64,000 nucleotides of DNA, from assembly GCF_000014565.1 (NCBI RefSeq), contig NC_008268.1, positions 434,001 through 498,000 of the forward strand, in the 5' to 3' direction. Under the pieces are notes generated by a model. The model searched no databases. It worked only from the letters and a program-made list of their open reading frames with translations, and was not told the origin of the DNA. The position numbers and the translations under genes were made by a program. Shown one piece after another: positions 1-8,656 of this stretch. The DNA comes from Rhodococcus jostii RHA1 (GTDB lineage: Bacteria; Actinomycetota; Actinomycetes; Mycobacteriales; Mycobacteriaceae). The stretch's first letter is position 1. Every line of letters starts with the position of its first letter.

Positions 1-567
1 CACGGACGCGACGACCCGCGTGCAGGACACCGCCGCGGCGGCCGGGTTGGCGACCGCACGCTCCTCTGACGTGCCAGCGCGGGGCTCATCGACAGCAGCG
101 CCGTCACATCGTCCCGGACCGGACGCAGGGCCGGGCGGCGAGAGAACTCCTCGACCAGCAGCTCGACGAGATCGGATCCGACAAGGCATGGATCGAGTCG
201 CGGGGCCGATCACGGTCGACGAGCATGTCCACCGCCTCCCCTTTGTGCCACATGTGTACCGCGTACCGCCCGTGGCACGGTAGACGGGCCGGACGGACTC
301 GACACGGATGCCCTCTCGCCGATACTGCACCCCCTCAGCCGGTCCGCAACATGCGCCCCACCATGCCGTGCCGACATGGATCAGCATTCGCGCTCACCGA
401 CATCGCGGGAACCACCTCGGCCCCCAGGCAACAACGAGCCTTCGCTCGACAAGCGGGCCAGCAACGTCCGCCCTTCGGACCTCGGCGAATGTCCACGGCC
501 ATGGAGTCCGGCGGTCGATGCACTTCAGCGGCCGGCATAGGGACATGAAATTACTTAGCAAAAAGAG
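1..567. other. No confident gene
   Basis: I see no convincing coding region here. Short open frames occur on both strands, but none has a good ribosome binding site, a recognisable domain or consistent third-position GC. A stretch near 140-200 reads like a helical protein tail on the plus strand and could be a gene remnant, but this is too weak to call. Confidence 0.5.
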
Positions 568-594
568 TTAGCACTCCCACGATACGAGTGCTAA
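568..594. promoter_or_regulatory. CIRCE element (HrcA operator)
   Basis: The sequence is TTAGCACTC, nine spacer bases, then GAGTGCTAA, a perfect 9-9-9 inverted repeat matching the CIRCE consensus. CIRCE is the operator of the heat-shock repressor HrcA and normally lies in front of groES/groEL. No chaperone gene follows here. The next gene on the plus strand is a frameshifted small membrane protein starting 178 bp downstream. The element is therefore either an orphan left by rearrangement or controls that gene. Confidence 0.9.
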
Positions 595-772
595 ATTTCT
601 TTTGGGGTCTTCGCCACAAGCGGAAACCCTCGACCGAGTCGCAACCCTCGACCACCGAAATGGCTTCGACAACACCGTTCCCGTTGTGCCCGAACAGTCT
701 TGAAGACGCTTCCGGTCTCGTCAATCCTATGTGCCCCGTCGACCCGACTCGTCAAGCGTGAGAAGGAGGATC

Positions 773-1100
773 ATGACCGCCGCCGTCCCCGACAGCTCCG
801 GTGCCGACGACCACATGTGTTCCGCCCTCGACGACACCGGGATACGGAAACAGCGCGGGTCGCGGTTGCCCGCCGTGTCGATCGCCCTCGGGGCGCTGTC
901 CGTGGCGTCGTTCTGGGTGGTCGGACTCGGCTTCCTCTTTGGGGGTGGCCGCGGTGATCTGCGGCGCCGTCGCCACCTCGCGGTCCGCGGTAGCAGACGA
1001 CGAGGCGGCATCGTTGCGGGCCCTGCTGGGCGTCGTTGCCGGCGCCGCGGGGATCACCGTCTCCGCGATCGCCCTGTTCCCCATGCTTGCACACCTGTGA
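773..1100 (+). pseudogene. Small two-helix membrane protein, frameshifted (DUF4190-like)
   Basis: The start has a strong ribosome binding site (AAGGAGGA, six bases before ATG). The first frame encodes a polar N-terminus and a hydrophobic helix ending GLGFLF. The reading then continues only one frame over, with a second hydrophobic stretch (GVAAVICGAV) and a third near the C-terminus, ending FPMLAHL. Removing one G from the five-G run at 941-945 joins the two parts into a continuous protein of about 108 residues that resembles small DUF4190-type membrane proteins. It is either a real +1 frameshift that kills the gene or a homopolymer sequencing error. Function is unknown. It is the first gene downstream of the CIRCE element. 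Confidence 0.6.
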
Positions 1101-1270
1101 GCCGCGAACATGGCGGCTTCATTTTTTGGTCGCCATCCGAGGGTCTGCTGCGGTTCGGCCGCCCACGCCCCATCCTGCCCTGAGCGGCGATCGCGACGCT
1201 CGTCGGATTCGAGAAATGTTTCGACAGTGCAGCATTGACGATCATGACCCACTCTGATCGCCTACGGACG

Positions 1271-1329
1271 GGCTCGGTCGGACGGCGACCGGTTTCGGAG
1301 CCGAATCCGGTCGCCGCTGCAACCGAGCC
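1271..1329 (-). terminator. Nested hairpins after the hydrolase
   Basis: Three nested inverted repeats share one axis. The outer pair is GGCTCGGT/ACCGAGCC, the middle pair GGCGACCGG/CCGGTCGCC and the inner pair TTCGG/CCGAA. They lie just after the stop of the minus-strand hydrolase, so transcription termination is the likely role. No clear U-tract follows. Confidence 0.5.
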
Positions 1330-1338
1330 TCAACCGCG

Positions 1339-2238
1339 TCAGTAACGCGCTGCGATAATGTCTTCGTCGAGAAATCCCGTCAATCCGCCACTGAAGACAT
1401 CGTTGTCGTCGCCGGCGACCATATGCCCGGCCCCGGTCACGTCGATCAGCTTCGCGGACGGAATCAGCTCGAGCAGCTCCTTGGCGCCTTCCTCGCTGAC
1501 CACTTTCGACTCCTTGCCACGCACCAGCATCGTGGGAACCGCGACCGCAGCCGCGGCCTTCCGTGCGCGTTCGTACCGCACGATCGAATCCGCCTGACGA
1601 GTCGGTTCGTCGCCCTGGCGCAGGAACGCCGGATCCCAATGCCAGAACCAGCGGCCATCACGCAGACGCAGGTTCTTACGCAACCCGTCCGGGTTGGGCT
1701 TACGCACCCGGTTCGGGGTATACGCCGCGATCGCCGCCGCAGCCTCGTCGAGGCTCGCGAAACCCTCGAGGCCACTGCGCATGAACGCCATGATCTCCGC
1801 GGTGCCGCTGGTTTCGACCTTCGGTGCGATATCAACCAAGACCAGACCGCGAGCGAGCTCCGGGTTCTCCCCCTGCCCGATCAACGACGTCATCCCGCCC
1901 ATCGAGGCACCGACGAGCACCGGCTTCTCCCCCAACTCCGCGACGACCGACGTGAGGTCGGCAACCAGTGCATCGATGCCGTAGTCCCCGTCCGGCGCCC
2001 ACTGACTGTCCCCATGCCCGCGTGCGTCCACCGCGATGGCGGACCACCCGTCCGCCGCGAGGCTGCGCCCGGTGTTTCGCCAGGAATGCCGGGTCTGCCC
2101 GCCGCCGTGCAGCAACAGCACCACGCCTTTCCTGTCGACACCCGATCCGCCGGTCTCCTGGGACGGCGGATCCCACCGGTCGGCAGCGAGCGTGACACCG
2201 GCACCGCGGAGTTCGGACTGTGTGACTACGGGATCCAT
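1339..2238 (-). CDS. Alpha/beta hydrolase
   Basis: This is a cytoplasmic alpha/beta hydrolase of 299 residues. The oxyanion-loop segment HGGGQTRHSW is at about residue 45, the nucleophile elbow GASMGG puts the catalytic Ser at about 112, and a C-terminal GAGHMV supplies the His. It is clearly paralogous to the hydrolase at 8657-9520, with the same motifs, spacing and FWHWDP/YWHWDP segment. I chose ATG 2238 because GGTGAGGA precedes it; an in-frame ATG at 2280 would add 14 residues. The substrate is unknown. Lactone or ester hydrolysis within the surrounding degradative pathway is an inference from context. It is transcribed alone. Confidence 0.85.
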   Translation of the reverse strand: MDPVVTQSELRGAGVTLAADRWDPPSQETGGSGVDRKGVVLLLHGGGQTRHSWRNTGRSLAADGWSAIAVDARGHGDSQWAPDGDYGIDALVADLTSVVAELGEKPVLVGASMGGMTSLIGQGENPELARGLVLVDIAPKVETSGTAEIMAFMRSGLEGFASLDEAAAAIAAYTPNRVRKPNPDGLRKNLRLRDGRWFWHWDPAFLRQGDEPTRQADSIVRYERARKAAAAVAVPTMLVRGKESKVVSEEGAKELLELIPSAKLIDVTGAGHMVAGDDNDVFSGGLTGFLDEDIIAARY

Positions 2239-2292
2239 GGGTTCCTCACCAACATTGTCGAGCTGAGCATTCTTTATCATGTTGCACTACGG

Positions 2293-2350
2293 GGTGAACA
2301 ATGATTCACCGGGCACTCGTTGCATGTCGTATCAAGACAGGTTGAACCTG
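2293..2350. promoter_or_regulatory. Two palindromes upstream of the hydrolase
   Basis: GGTGAA-N6-TTCACC lies at 2293-2310 and CAGGTT-G-AACCTG at 2338-2350. Both are upstream of the minus-strand hydrolase start at 2238 and could be repressor sites for it. Neither matches the 23-bp operator found elsewhere in the window. Confidence 0.35.
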
Positions 2351-2599
2351 GTTCAGCCGACTGCGTCGGTGTCGCTGAGTTTGGCCGACCCCGGTCGATG
2401 GGTCGACTCGCCAGATCAATCTCGCGCTCCCCGATGCGGTGCTCACCGCGAATTCACCCTCCTGCCGTGATGCCCCGAAGAGGCAGAGGGGACGACCCCA
2501 CTTTTCGATTCTGTAGACAGACGATCGTGTGGAGGTGACCATGCGTCAGGAGGAAGTGGCACCGGTGCCGCCACCCATCCGGTGGCGGCGGCTGCGCCC

Positions 2600-2674
2600 G
2601 TGGAGCCGCCACCACACGGCGGCATGGTCTTCGCCGGCAGCCCCGACGAGATCACTGAACGGATCGTGCGATTA
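2600..2674 (+). pseudogene. Possible remnant of an LLM flavoprotein C-terminus
   Basis: One plus-strand frame reads PPPHGGMVFAGSPDEITE followed by RIVRL. This resembles the segment near the C-terminus of luciferase-like monooxygenases (GSPDEVAERI...). Nothing LLM-like continues on either side, so it would be a fragment of a lost gene. The match is short and could be chance. The rest of the 2239-2722 interval shows no gene. Confidence 0.3.
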
Positions 2675-2722
2675 CGCCGAGGGACAGTGTCGAAGTCCGG
2701 AGGGCTGATGATTACCGATGCA

Positions 2723-3565
2723 CTACTCGAACAGGTTCGGCAATCCATCCGTAACCCGGTTCGGGAACTTCGGCTCGCGCTTCTCGAGAAATGCGTCGAC
2801 ACCTTCACGCACGTCGTCCGCGGTGCCGCGGACGTAGATGCCGATCGACTCGGCCCGATGTGCTACCTCAGGGTCGGACGCACCAAGCATCCGCCACATC
2901 AGCTGTCGGGTCAGAGCTGCCGACACCGGTGAGGTACCGGAGACGAGTTCCCGCGCGATGTCGAGTGCCCGCTCGAGCACTTGATCGGCGGGTACGAGTT
3001 CACGGACGAGTCCTCGTTCGAGCGCTTCGACTGCCGAGACCATCTTGCCACCCACTGTCCACTCGACGGCCGTCGAGATACCGACGGCCCGCGGAAGGAA
3101 CCAGGTCGAGCAGGCCTCGGGGACCAGTCCGCGACGCGTGAACACGAACCCGAACTTCGCGGTTTCCGACGCGATGCGAATATCGGCCGGCAGGGTCATG
3201 GTGACGCCGACACCCGCGGCCGGTCCGTTGATCGCGGCGATTACCGGCTTGAGGGAACGGTAGATTCTCAGCGAGACCTGACCGCCCGTGTCGGCCGGTG
3301 CGCCTCCGGTCTCCGGGTCGTCATCCAGCACGAAGGTGTCGCCGCCGGCTGCGAGATCGGCTCCCGCACAGAAGGCCCGTCCCGTTCCGGTGATGACTAC
3401 CGCACGGACCTCGTCGTCTGCGTCGGTCTCGTCGAAGATTTCGATGAGCCGATAGCACATTGCGTTGGTGAACGCATTGAGCTGGTGGGGACGGTTCAAT
3501 CGCACAACCGCGATCTCCCCGTGCCGCTCGAGTATTATTGCATCGTGGGTACCGGTTTCCGGCAC
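2723..3565 (-). CDS. Enoyl-CoA hydratase/isomerase family protein
   Basis: This crotonase-fold protein of 280 residues probably hydrates or isomerises an unsaturated acyl-CoA. Visible features are LNRPHQLNAF near the N-terminus, the CoA/oxyanion segments GRAFCAGADL and AAINGPAAGVG, and RRGLVPEACSTWFLPR, where the Glu aligns with a crotonase catalytic acid. I chose the GTG start at 3565 because AGGAAGGAG stands just before it. The longer open frame would run back into the ligase and has a non-protein-like N-terminus. It lies 34 bp after the acyl-CoA ligase stop, so the two form a ligase-hydratase operon. Confidence 0.85.
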   Translation of the reverse strand: MPETGTHDAIILERHGEIAVVRLNRPHQLNAFTNAMCYRLIEIFDETDADDEVRAVVITGTGRAFCAGADLAAGGDTFVLDDDPETGGAPADTGGQVSLRIYRSLKPVIAAINGPAAGVGVTMTLPADIRIASETAKFGFVFTRRGLVPEACSTWFLPRAVGISTAVEWTVGGKMVSAVEALERGLVRELVPADQVLERALDIARELVSGTSPVSAALTRQLMWRMLGASDPEVAHRAESIGIYVRGTADDVREGVDAFLEKREPKFPNRVTDGLPNLFE

Positions 3566-3599
3566 GATGACTCCTTCCTGAGTTCCCCGCCGGTTCGGT

Positions 3600-5117
3600 T
3601 CAGCGGACCTTGTCGAATCGTTCAGCCACGTCCCGGTATTCGGATCGGATCGCCGTCTTCGAGAGCTTGCCACTGGGGAGCCGCGGCAGCGGCTCGTCCC
3701 GGATCACCACGTAGCGCGGAACCTTGTAGTCGGCCACGAGCCGGTCGCAGTGTTCGATGATTGCCGCTGCATCGACGCCATCCTTCACCGTGACGATCGC
3801 CGCCGGGGTTTCGCCGAAGCGCTCGTCAGCGGCTGCGATGACAGCGACTTCCTCGACACCGGGAATCTCCGAGATGACCCGCTCGATCTCGACCGGCGAG
3901 ATATTGATGCCGCCGGTGATGATGAGGTCTTTGAGCCGGTCGACGAACTTGACGCGTCCTTCGTCGTCGAGGGTGCCGAGGTCGCCGCTGTGCAGCCAGT
4001 TGTTCTGCAAGGCTGCCGTCGTCGACTCGGCGTCGTTCCAGTAGCCGGGGGTGACGCCCGGACCGCGCAGGAGGATTTCGCCCTCTTCACCGGGAGCGGC
4101 ATCGGTGCCGTCCGGACGGACCACCTTCACTTCGGTGAAGATCGAGCCGTATCCACACGTGTCGGGGTGGTCGAAGGCTTCGGCGACGAGGGTGGCGGTG
4201 GCGACACCGCCGGCCTCGGTCATGCCGTAGATCTGTCGCAGTGCGACGCCCTTGTCCGCCCAGCGCTGCAACAGTGCCGGAGCGACCGCGGCGCCGCCGA
4301 CGATCGCGGTGCGCAAGGAGGACAGGTCGGCGTCCGCGAACTCGGGTGAACGCGAGATCGCCTCGAAGATCAACGGCACACCGAAGATGGCCTGGACATG
4401 GTGTTCGCCGAGAAGCTGAGCCGCGCGGCCCGGATCGAACTCCTTCTCGATGATCAGCTTTCCGCCGAGCACCGTTGTCATGACCAGCCCCCATACCAGG
4501 CCGGGGGTGAAAACCAATGGCAACACCAGCAGTGATGTGGACCCGGGCCGGAAGCCTTCCTCGGTGAGTGACGCCTCGAAGACGATATTGAGCAACGTCC
4601 GGTTCGTGCAGATCACACCCTTGGACATTCCGGTGGAGCCACTCGTGAAGAGGAGGGCGGTCGGTTCGTCGGGTTCGAGATCGATGCGGAAGTCGTCCTG
4701 TTCTCCCGCGCGTAGGGGCGCGAGCTCGTCGAATGAGAGCGTGTCGAAGGTGCGACCCAGTTCGCGCGCCGCGTCGACCGTCTGCGCGAACTCGTTTGGC
4801 ATGACGACCAGGACGGCGCCGGCGTCGTCGACAACCTTGCGGAGCTCCGCCGGCTTGAACCGTGGGTTGAGCGGGATCAGTACGCCGCCGGCCTTGAGGA
4901 CGCCCAGTGCGATCACCGGCCACGTCAGCGAATTCGGGCCTAGCACGCCGACTCGTTGACCCGGTTGGATTTCGAGGTCCACGATCTTCCGGGCGATACG
5001 ACTGGACCAGTCCTGGAGTTCGCGGTATGTGAGGGTTTCACCCGCCACGGTGAGCGCGTCCTGCTCTCCCTTGGTCTTCGCCCACCAATGCAATGCCGAG
5101 CCGACGGTGGCAGCCAT
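3600..5117 (-). CDS. Acyl-CoA ligase (AMP-forming)
   Basis: This is an ANL-superfamily ligase of 505 residues that activates a carboxylic acid to its CoA thioester through an acyl-AMP. The ATP-binding motif LLFTSGSTGMSKGV is at about 155-168, the YGMTEAGG motif is in the middle, the hinge segment VDRLKDLIITGG follows, and the catalytic Lys is in LPSGKLSK at about 484. It is close to the ligase at 43263-44786; both end in FDKVR/YDKVR. The start has AAGGA six bases upstream. It heads an operon with the enoyl-CoA hydratase. The substrate acid is unknown. The 190 bp upstream hold no gene and no copy of the 23-bp operator. Confidence 0.9.
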   Translation of the reverse strand: MAATVGSALHWWAKTKGEQDALTVAGETLTYRELQDWSSRIARKIVDLEIQPGQRVGVLGPNSLTWPVIALGVLKAGGVLIPLNPRFKPAELRKVVDDAGAVLVVMPNEFAQTVDAARELGRTFDTLSFDELAPLRAGEQDDFRIDLEPDEPTALLFTSGSTGMSKGVICTNRTLLNIVFEASLTEEGFRPGSTSLLVLPLVFTPGLVWGLVMTTVLGGKLIIEKEFDPGRAAQLLGEHHVQAIFGVPLIFEAISRSPEFADADLSSLRTAIVGGAAVAPALLQRWADKGVALRQIYGMTEAGGVATATLVAEAFDHPDTCGYGSIFTEVKVVRPDGTDAAPGEEGEILLRGPGVTPGYWNDAESTTAALQNNWLHSGDLGTLDDEGRVKFVDRLKDLIITGGINISPVEIERVISEIPGVEEVAVIAAADERFGETPAAIVTVKDGVDAAAIIEHCDRLVADYKVPRYVVIRDEPLPRLPSGKLSKTAIRSEYRDVAERFDKVR

Positions 5118-5309
5118 TCGTCCTTACCTTTCGTGAGTCGCGCATGTGCGATGTCGTTCTACCGGGTCCTACCGGGCATGTGGGGTGCATGACACAGGGC
5201 GCGGGCCGAATCGCATTTGACGACAGATGTTTTCAGCGCGGATCGGACCAGGGAAGCCTGGCTCGTACGCCGTGCGATCCACGCTATATGGTCCAATTTG
5301 AGACGTCAA

Positions 5310-6743
5310 TCAAGTCTTGTATTTTGCAACACGGCGCGCTGTGACAGCAACGAGCCCCGCCGCGCATGCGGCCGCTCCCCCGACTGTGAACACCACGATG
5401 TACGCCTGTTCTGTGGGCGTCGAGGTGCCCGGGATCGTGATGGTCGCGAGCAACACCGCAACCAAGGCACTGGCCAGTGAACTTCCGAATGTCCGGGCGA
5501 TCGCGTTGATGCCGTTCACCGCCCCTGTGCTCCCCGGAGGACTGCTGCCGATGAGCATCGACGGCAACGCACCGTAGGCGACTATGACGAAGACATTGAT
5601 CACCGCAACCGCCGTAATCACCTGCCACGTGTAGTCATGCGCAAATATCAGCATCACGAATCCGCACACACCGACGGCGCATGCTGCGGTCAGCACCGTG
5701 TGGGCGGGGAACCGTCGGACTACGAGTCCACTGACGGCCGCCGCAGCCGTACCGGCAAGCTGTCCGGGCAGCAGGTACACCAGACTGGTCTCGAGTACCG
5801 ACGCATCGAAGCCGTATCCCGCTTCCCCTCGGGAGATCTGCACGAACGTTGCGATGGCCAGGAACTGCACGAACATCGCGACTCCCACCAGGAAGGCTGC
5901 GACATGCGCCGGAGCCACCAACCGCGCCGTCAGAAGTGCCGGAGCCACCAGCGGTGCAGTGGCCCTCCGTTCGTGCCGGTACCAGCCGGCAAGCACGAGC
6001 GCGCCGGTGACGGTGCAACCGATGGTCCGCACCGACAGCCATCCCCACGTTCCACCTTGCGTCAATGCCAACAGCAGTCCGGGCAGGCCGATCGCGAGCC
6101 CGATCGCACCCCAGAAGTCGAAGCCGCCGCGCGGTCCCGACCCCGGGGTACGCGGAATAACGCGCCACCCGACGACCATTGCTGTCGTCGTGAGTATCAA
6201 CAGCATCCAGAAGACACGTCGATAGTCGGACCCCTCGGTGTACATCAGTCCGGCCGCGATCATTCCCACACCACCGCCGACACTCAACGCCCCGGACATG
6301 ACGCCGAGCGCCATCGGGACACGGTGCGGCCCCAGTGCGCCCCGCACTACCGCGACCCCGACGGGGAACAACGCGTACGACATACCCTGCAGAACTCGAC
6401 CGGCGATGAGTGCCGGCAACCCATTCCACGCGACACACAGCACCGAGCCGATCAGTACCGCGCCCAGCACGGCGAGCATCACCCTCCGCGGACCATGCCG
6501 ATCGGCGAGGTGACCCAGCAGCGGTGTACACACTGCGGCTGCAAGGAGATTCGCTGTCACTGTCCAACCGACAGCGTCCGTGCCCACGTCGAGCTGCACC
6601 GCAATTACCGGCAGGAGCGGTACCACGGCGGTCTGCATCATCGACGTGATCATCACGACGAAGCAGAGCGCCGGGACCAGCAGCGCCGATCTACATGCCG
6701 ACTCGGGGGCGGCGAGGTGGGCCCTATCAGGTGCCTGGGTCAC
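5310..6743 (-). CDS. MFS transporter (drug/proton antiporter type, about 14 helices)
   Basis: This integral membrane transporter of 477 residues has many hydrophobic segments. It carries the MFS loop motif GHLADRHGPRRV after helix 2, and its length and layout resemble the DHA2 (EmrB/QacA-like) group. The start is GTG with GAGGAG upstream. It follows the reductase gene at 6768 by 24 bp, so the two are probably cotranscribed from the promoter region near 7765. It may export a toxic intermediate or take up the substrate; direction cannot be told from sequence. Confidence 0.8.
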   Translation of the reverse strand: MTQAPDRAHLAAPESACRSALLVPALCFVVMITSMMQTAVVPLLPVIAVQLDVGTDAVGWTVTANLLAAAVCTPLLGHLADRHGPRRVMLAVLGAVLIGSVLCVAWNGLPALIAGRVLQGMSYALFPVGVAVVRGALGPHRVPMALGVMSGALSVGGGVGMIAAGLMYTEGSDYRRVFWMLLILTTTAMVVGWRVIPRTPGSGPRGGFDFWGAIGLAIGLPGLLLALTQGGTWGWLSVRTIGCTVTGALVLAGWYRHERRATAPLVAPALLTARLVAPAHVAAFLVGVAMFVQFLAIATFVQISRGEAGYGFDASVLETSLVYLLPGQLAGTAAAAVSGLVVRRFPAHTVLTAACAVGVCGFVMLIFAHDYTWQVITAVAVINVFVIVAYGALPSMLIGSSPPGSTGAVNGINAIARTFGSSLASALVAVLLATITIPGTSTPTEQAYIVVFTVGGAAACAAGLVAVTARRVAKYKT

Positions 6744-6767
6744 GGCATCTCCTCGTTGCGATGCCGG

Positions 6768-7748
6768 TCAGAGATCGAGCACGAGTTTCGCTGTGCAGCT
6801 TCGCGATACACAGATCATCATGCAGTCGTTCTCGGCCTGTTCGTCTTCGGTGAGGATCGAGTCCCGATGCTCGGGAACGCCCTCCAGGACTCGGGTTTCG
6901 CACGTCCCGCACGTACCCTCACGGCACGAGAAGGGGGCGTCGACATCGGACCGGAGTACGGCGTCCAGCAGGCTTTCGTTCGCGTCGACGGTGATGGTCC
7001 TGCCCGCACGCCGGAGTTCGACCGCGAACGATCTGTCGACTGCGTTGGCCGGCCGCTCCTTGGCAGCGAACCGCTCGACGTACAGACTCAGGTTCGGATG
7101 CGCGAGGCATTCGTTTTCGATCGCCTGCAGGAGCGGCTCCGGTCCGCAGCAGTACACCGCGGTGCCGTCGGGGACGGCGTCGAGGGCAGCGGAAAGGTCG
7201 AGGATCCCGTATTCGTCCTGGGGTCGCAGCTCGATTCGGCCGGGGTACCGAGCGACCAGCTCTTCGGCAAAAGCCATGCTGGTGCGTATTCGGCCGCCGT
7301 ACAGCAGGCGCCAGTCGGCGCTGGCAGCCTCGGCCGAACGGAGCATCGGCAACAGGGGCGTAATTCCGATACCGCCGGCGACGAAGAGGTAGGACTGCGC
7401 GGGTTCGAGGGTGAAATTGTTGCGCGGGCCTGCGATCGCGATCAGGTCTCCGACTTGCAGCGAGTCGTGCACCCAGCGCGATCCACCGCGTCCGTCCTCT
7501 TCGCGGAGCACCGCGATCGCCAAGGAGGTGGTGTCGGATGCGTCGCCACACAGCGAGTACTGCCGCACCGTCGACCTGTCGATGATGACGTCGATATGCG
7601 CTCCGGGCTCCCACGCCGGGACGGCGCCGCCATCGGGATCCGCGAGTCGAACTGCCATGACACCGTGAGCAAGCACGTCTTTGCCGATCACTCGCATTTT
7701 GCGTTGGTCGGTGTTGGTGCTTCCGTTCATCGGCGCTCTCGTTCCCAT
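6768..7748 (-). CDS. Phthalate-dioxygenase-type reductase (FMN/NADH/[2Fe-2S])
   Basis: This iron-sulfur flavoprotein reductase has the PDR/VanB layout. A flavin-binding domain with RQYSLCGD comes first, then an NAD-binding domain with GGIGITPLLPML, and a C-terminal plant-type [2Fe-2S] domain with SCREGTCGTCETRV and a distal Cys. Such proteins pass electrons from NADH straight to two-component Rieske oxygenases. It is the only reductase of this type in the window, so it probably serves the three Rieske oxygenases at 14058, 19677 and 48103. The open frame allows GTG 7757, ATG 7748 or ATG 7730; the choice is uncertain. It is divergent from the SDR operon, with a shared operator between them. Confidence 0.88.
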   Translation of the reverse strand: MGTRAPMNGSTNTDQRKMRVIGKDVLAHGVMAVRLADPDGGAVPAWEPGAHIDVIIDRSTVRQYSLCGDASDTTSLAIAVLREEDGRGGSRWVHDSLQVGDLIAIAGPRNNFTLEPAQSYLFVAGGIGITPLLPMLRSAEAASADWRLLYGGRIRTSMAFAEELVARYPGRIELRPQDEYGILDLSAALDAVPDGTAVYCCGPEPLLQAIENECLAHPNLSLYVERFAAKERPANAVDRSFAVELRRAGRTITVDANESLLDAVLRSDVDAPFSCREGTCGTCETRVLEGVPEHRDSILTEDEQAENDCMMICVSRSCTAKLVLDL

Positions 7749-7764
7749 AGACTTCACGTGCCCT

Positions 7765-7787
7765 ATAATCTTAAGCAGTTAGGTTTA
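7765..7787. promoter_or_regulatory. 23-bp inverted-repeat operator, copy 1
   Basis: ATAATCTTA, five bases (AGCAG), then TTAGGTTTA. It lies between the divergent reductase (minus) and SDR-hydrolase-TetR (plus) operons, 50 bp before the SDR start, so it could control both directions. It is one of about 13 related sites in the window. Confidence 0.65.
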
Positions 7788-7837
7788 CGAGGCGCAAGCC
7801 CGGCCACCGGCACCCACGACGCGCACAGGAGATCGCC

Positions 7838-8629
7838 ATGACCCAAACCTCATCGCCGGACCAGAGCGAATCGGTCCTCGACCTGTTCAGACTCGACGGA
7901 TCCGTCGCTGTCGTGACCGGCGCCGGCAGCGGCCTGGGCGCCGGATTCGCCCGCGCGCTCGCCGAGGCAGGTGCCGACGTGGTGATCGCCGCGCGCCGGC
8001 GCGAGAACCTCGAAGCCGTCGCGGTGACAGTAGAGGCCACCGGTCGCCGCTGCCTGGTCGTACCTACCGACGTCACTGTGCCCGAGCAGTGTGACGCGCT
8101 CGCCCAGGCCGCTGTCGCCGAGTTCGGCCGCCTCGACATCCTGATCAACAACGCCGGAGTCACCAGCTCCGCGCCTGCGACGCGCGAGCGTCCCGAAGAC
8201 TTCCGCGCAGTCCTCGACGTGAACCTCATGGGCAGCTATTGGGCAGCGCAAGCGTGTGGACGCGTGATGGGCCCGGGCTCGACCATCGTCAATGTCGCGA
8301 GCATGCTCGGCCTCATCAAATCGGCACTTCCCCAAGCTGCATACGCTGCCAGTAAAGCGGGCATGATCGGCCTGACCCGCGACCTGTCGAATCAGTGGTC
8401 GAAGCGAAAGGGCATCCGCGTCAATGCGATCGCGCCAGGATTTGTGGAGACCGACCTGATCTCCGAGATGTCGTCGGATACGCTCGACGAGTTCCTGCGC
8501 GGCAGTTCTCTCGGCCGCACCGCGACACAGCGCGAGATCGACGGAGCTGTGGTGTTCCTCGCCAGTCGCGCCTCCGGCTACATCACCGGCTCGACGCTCG
8601 CCGTCGACGGCGGCACTTCCGGACACTGA
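7838..8629 (+). CDS. SDR-family oxidoreductase
   Basis: This classical short-chain dehydrogenase of 263 residues probably interconverts an alcohol and a ketone with NAD(P). The Rossmann motif TGAGSGLGAG is near residue 27, NNAGV is in the middle, the catalytic Ser is in the NVASM segment, and YAASK gives the Tyr/Lys pair. It ends in the VDGG motif common in this group. AGGAGATCGCC precedes the ATG. It is the first gene of a plus-strand operon with a hydrolase and a TetR regulator. It could be a 3-oxoacyl reductase-like enzyme, but the substrate is unknown. Confidence 0.88.
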   Translation: MTQTSSPDQSESVLDLFRLDGSVAVVTGAGSGLGAGFARALAEAGADVVIAARRRENLEAVAVTVEATGRRCLVVPTDVTVPEQCDALAQAAVAEFGRLDILINNAGVTSSAPATRERPEDFRAVLDVNLMGSYWAAQACGRVMGPGSTIVNVASMLGLIKSALPQAAYAASKAGMIGLTRDLSNQWSKRKGIRVNAIAPGFVETDLISEMSSDTLDEFLRGSSLGRTATQREIDGAVVFLASRASGYITGSTLAVDGGTSGH

Positions 8630-8656
8630 TTCCCGACGACGAAAGACCATGCAACC

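Noticed and set aside
5311..5319. CAAGTCTTG, resembling a KstR2-type steroid operator
   Set aside because: The spacer is one base instead of two, and the site lies at the 3-prime end of the MFS gene rather than in a promoter.
5637..7841. Very long plus-strand open frame opposite the MFS and reductase genes
   Set aside because: It is the antisense shadow of two clear minus-strand genes. The translation is rich in Arg, His and Gln and has no domain.
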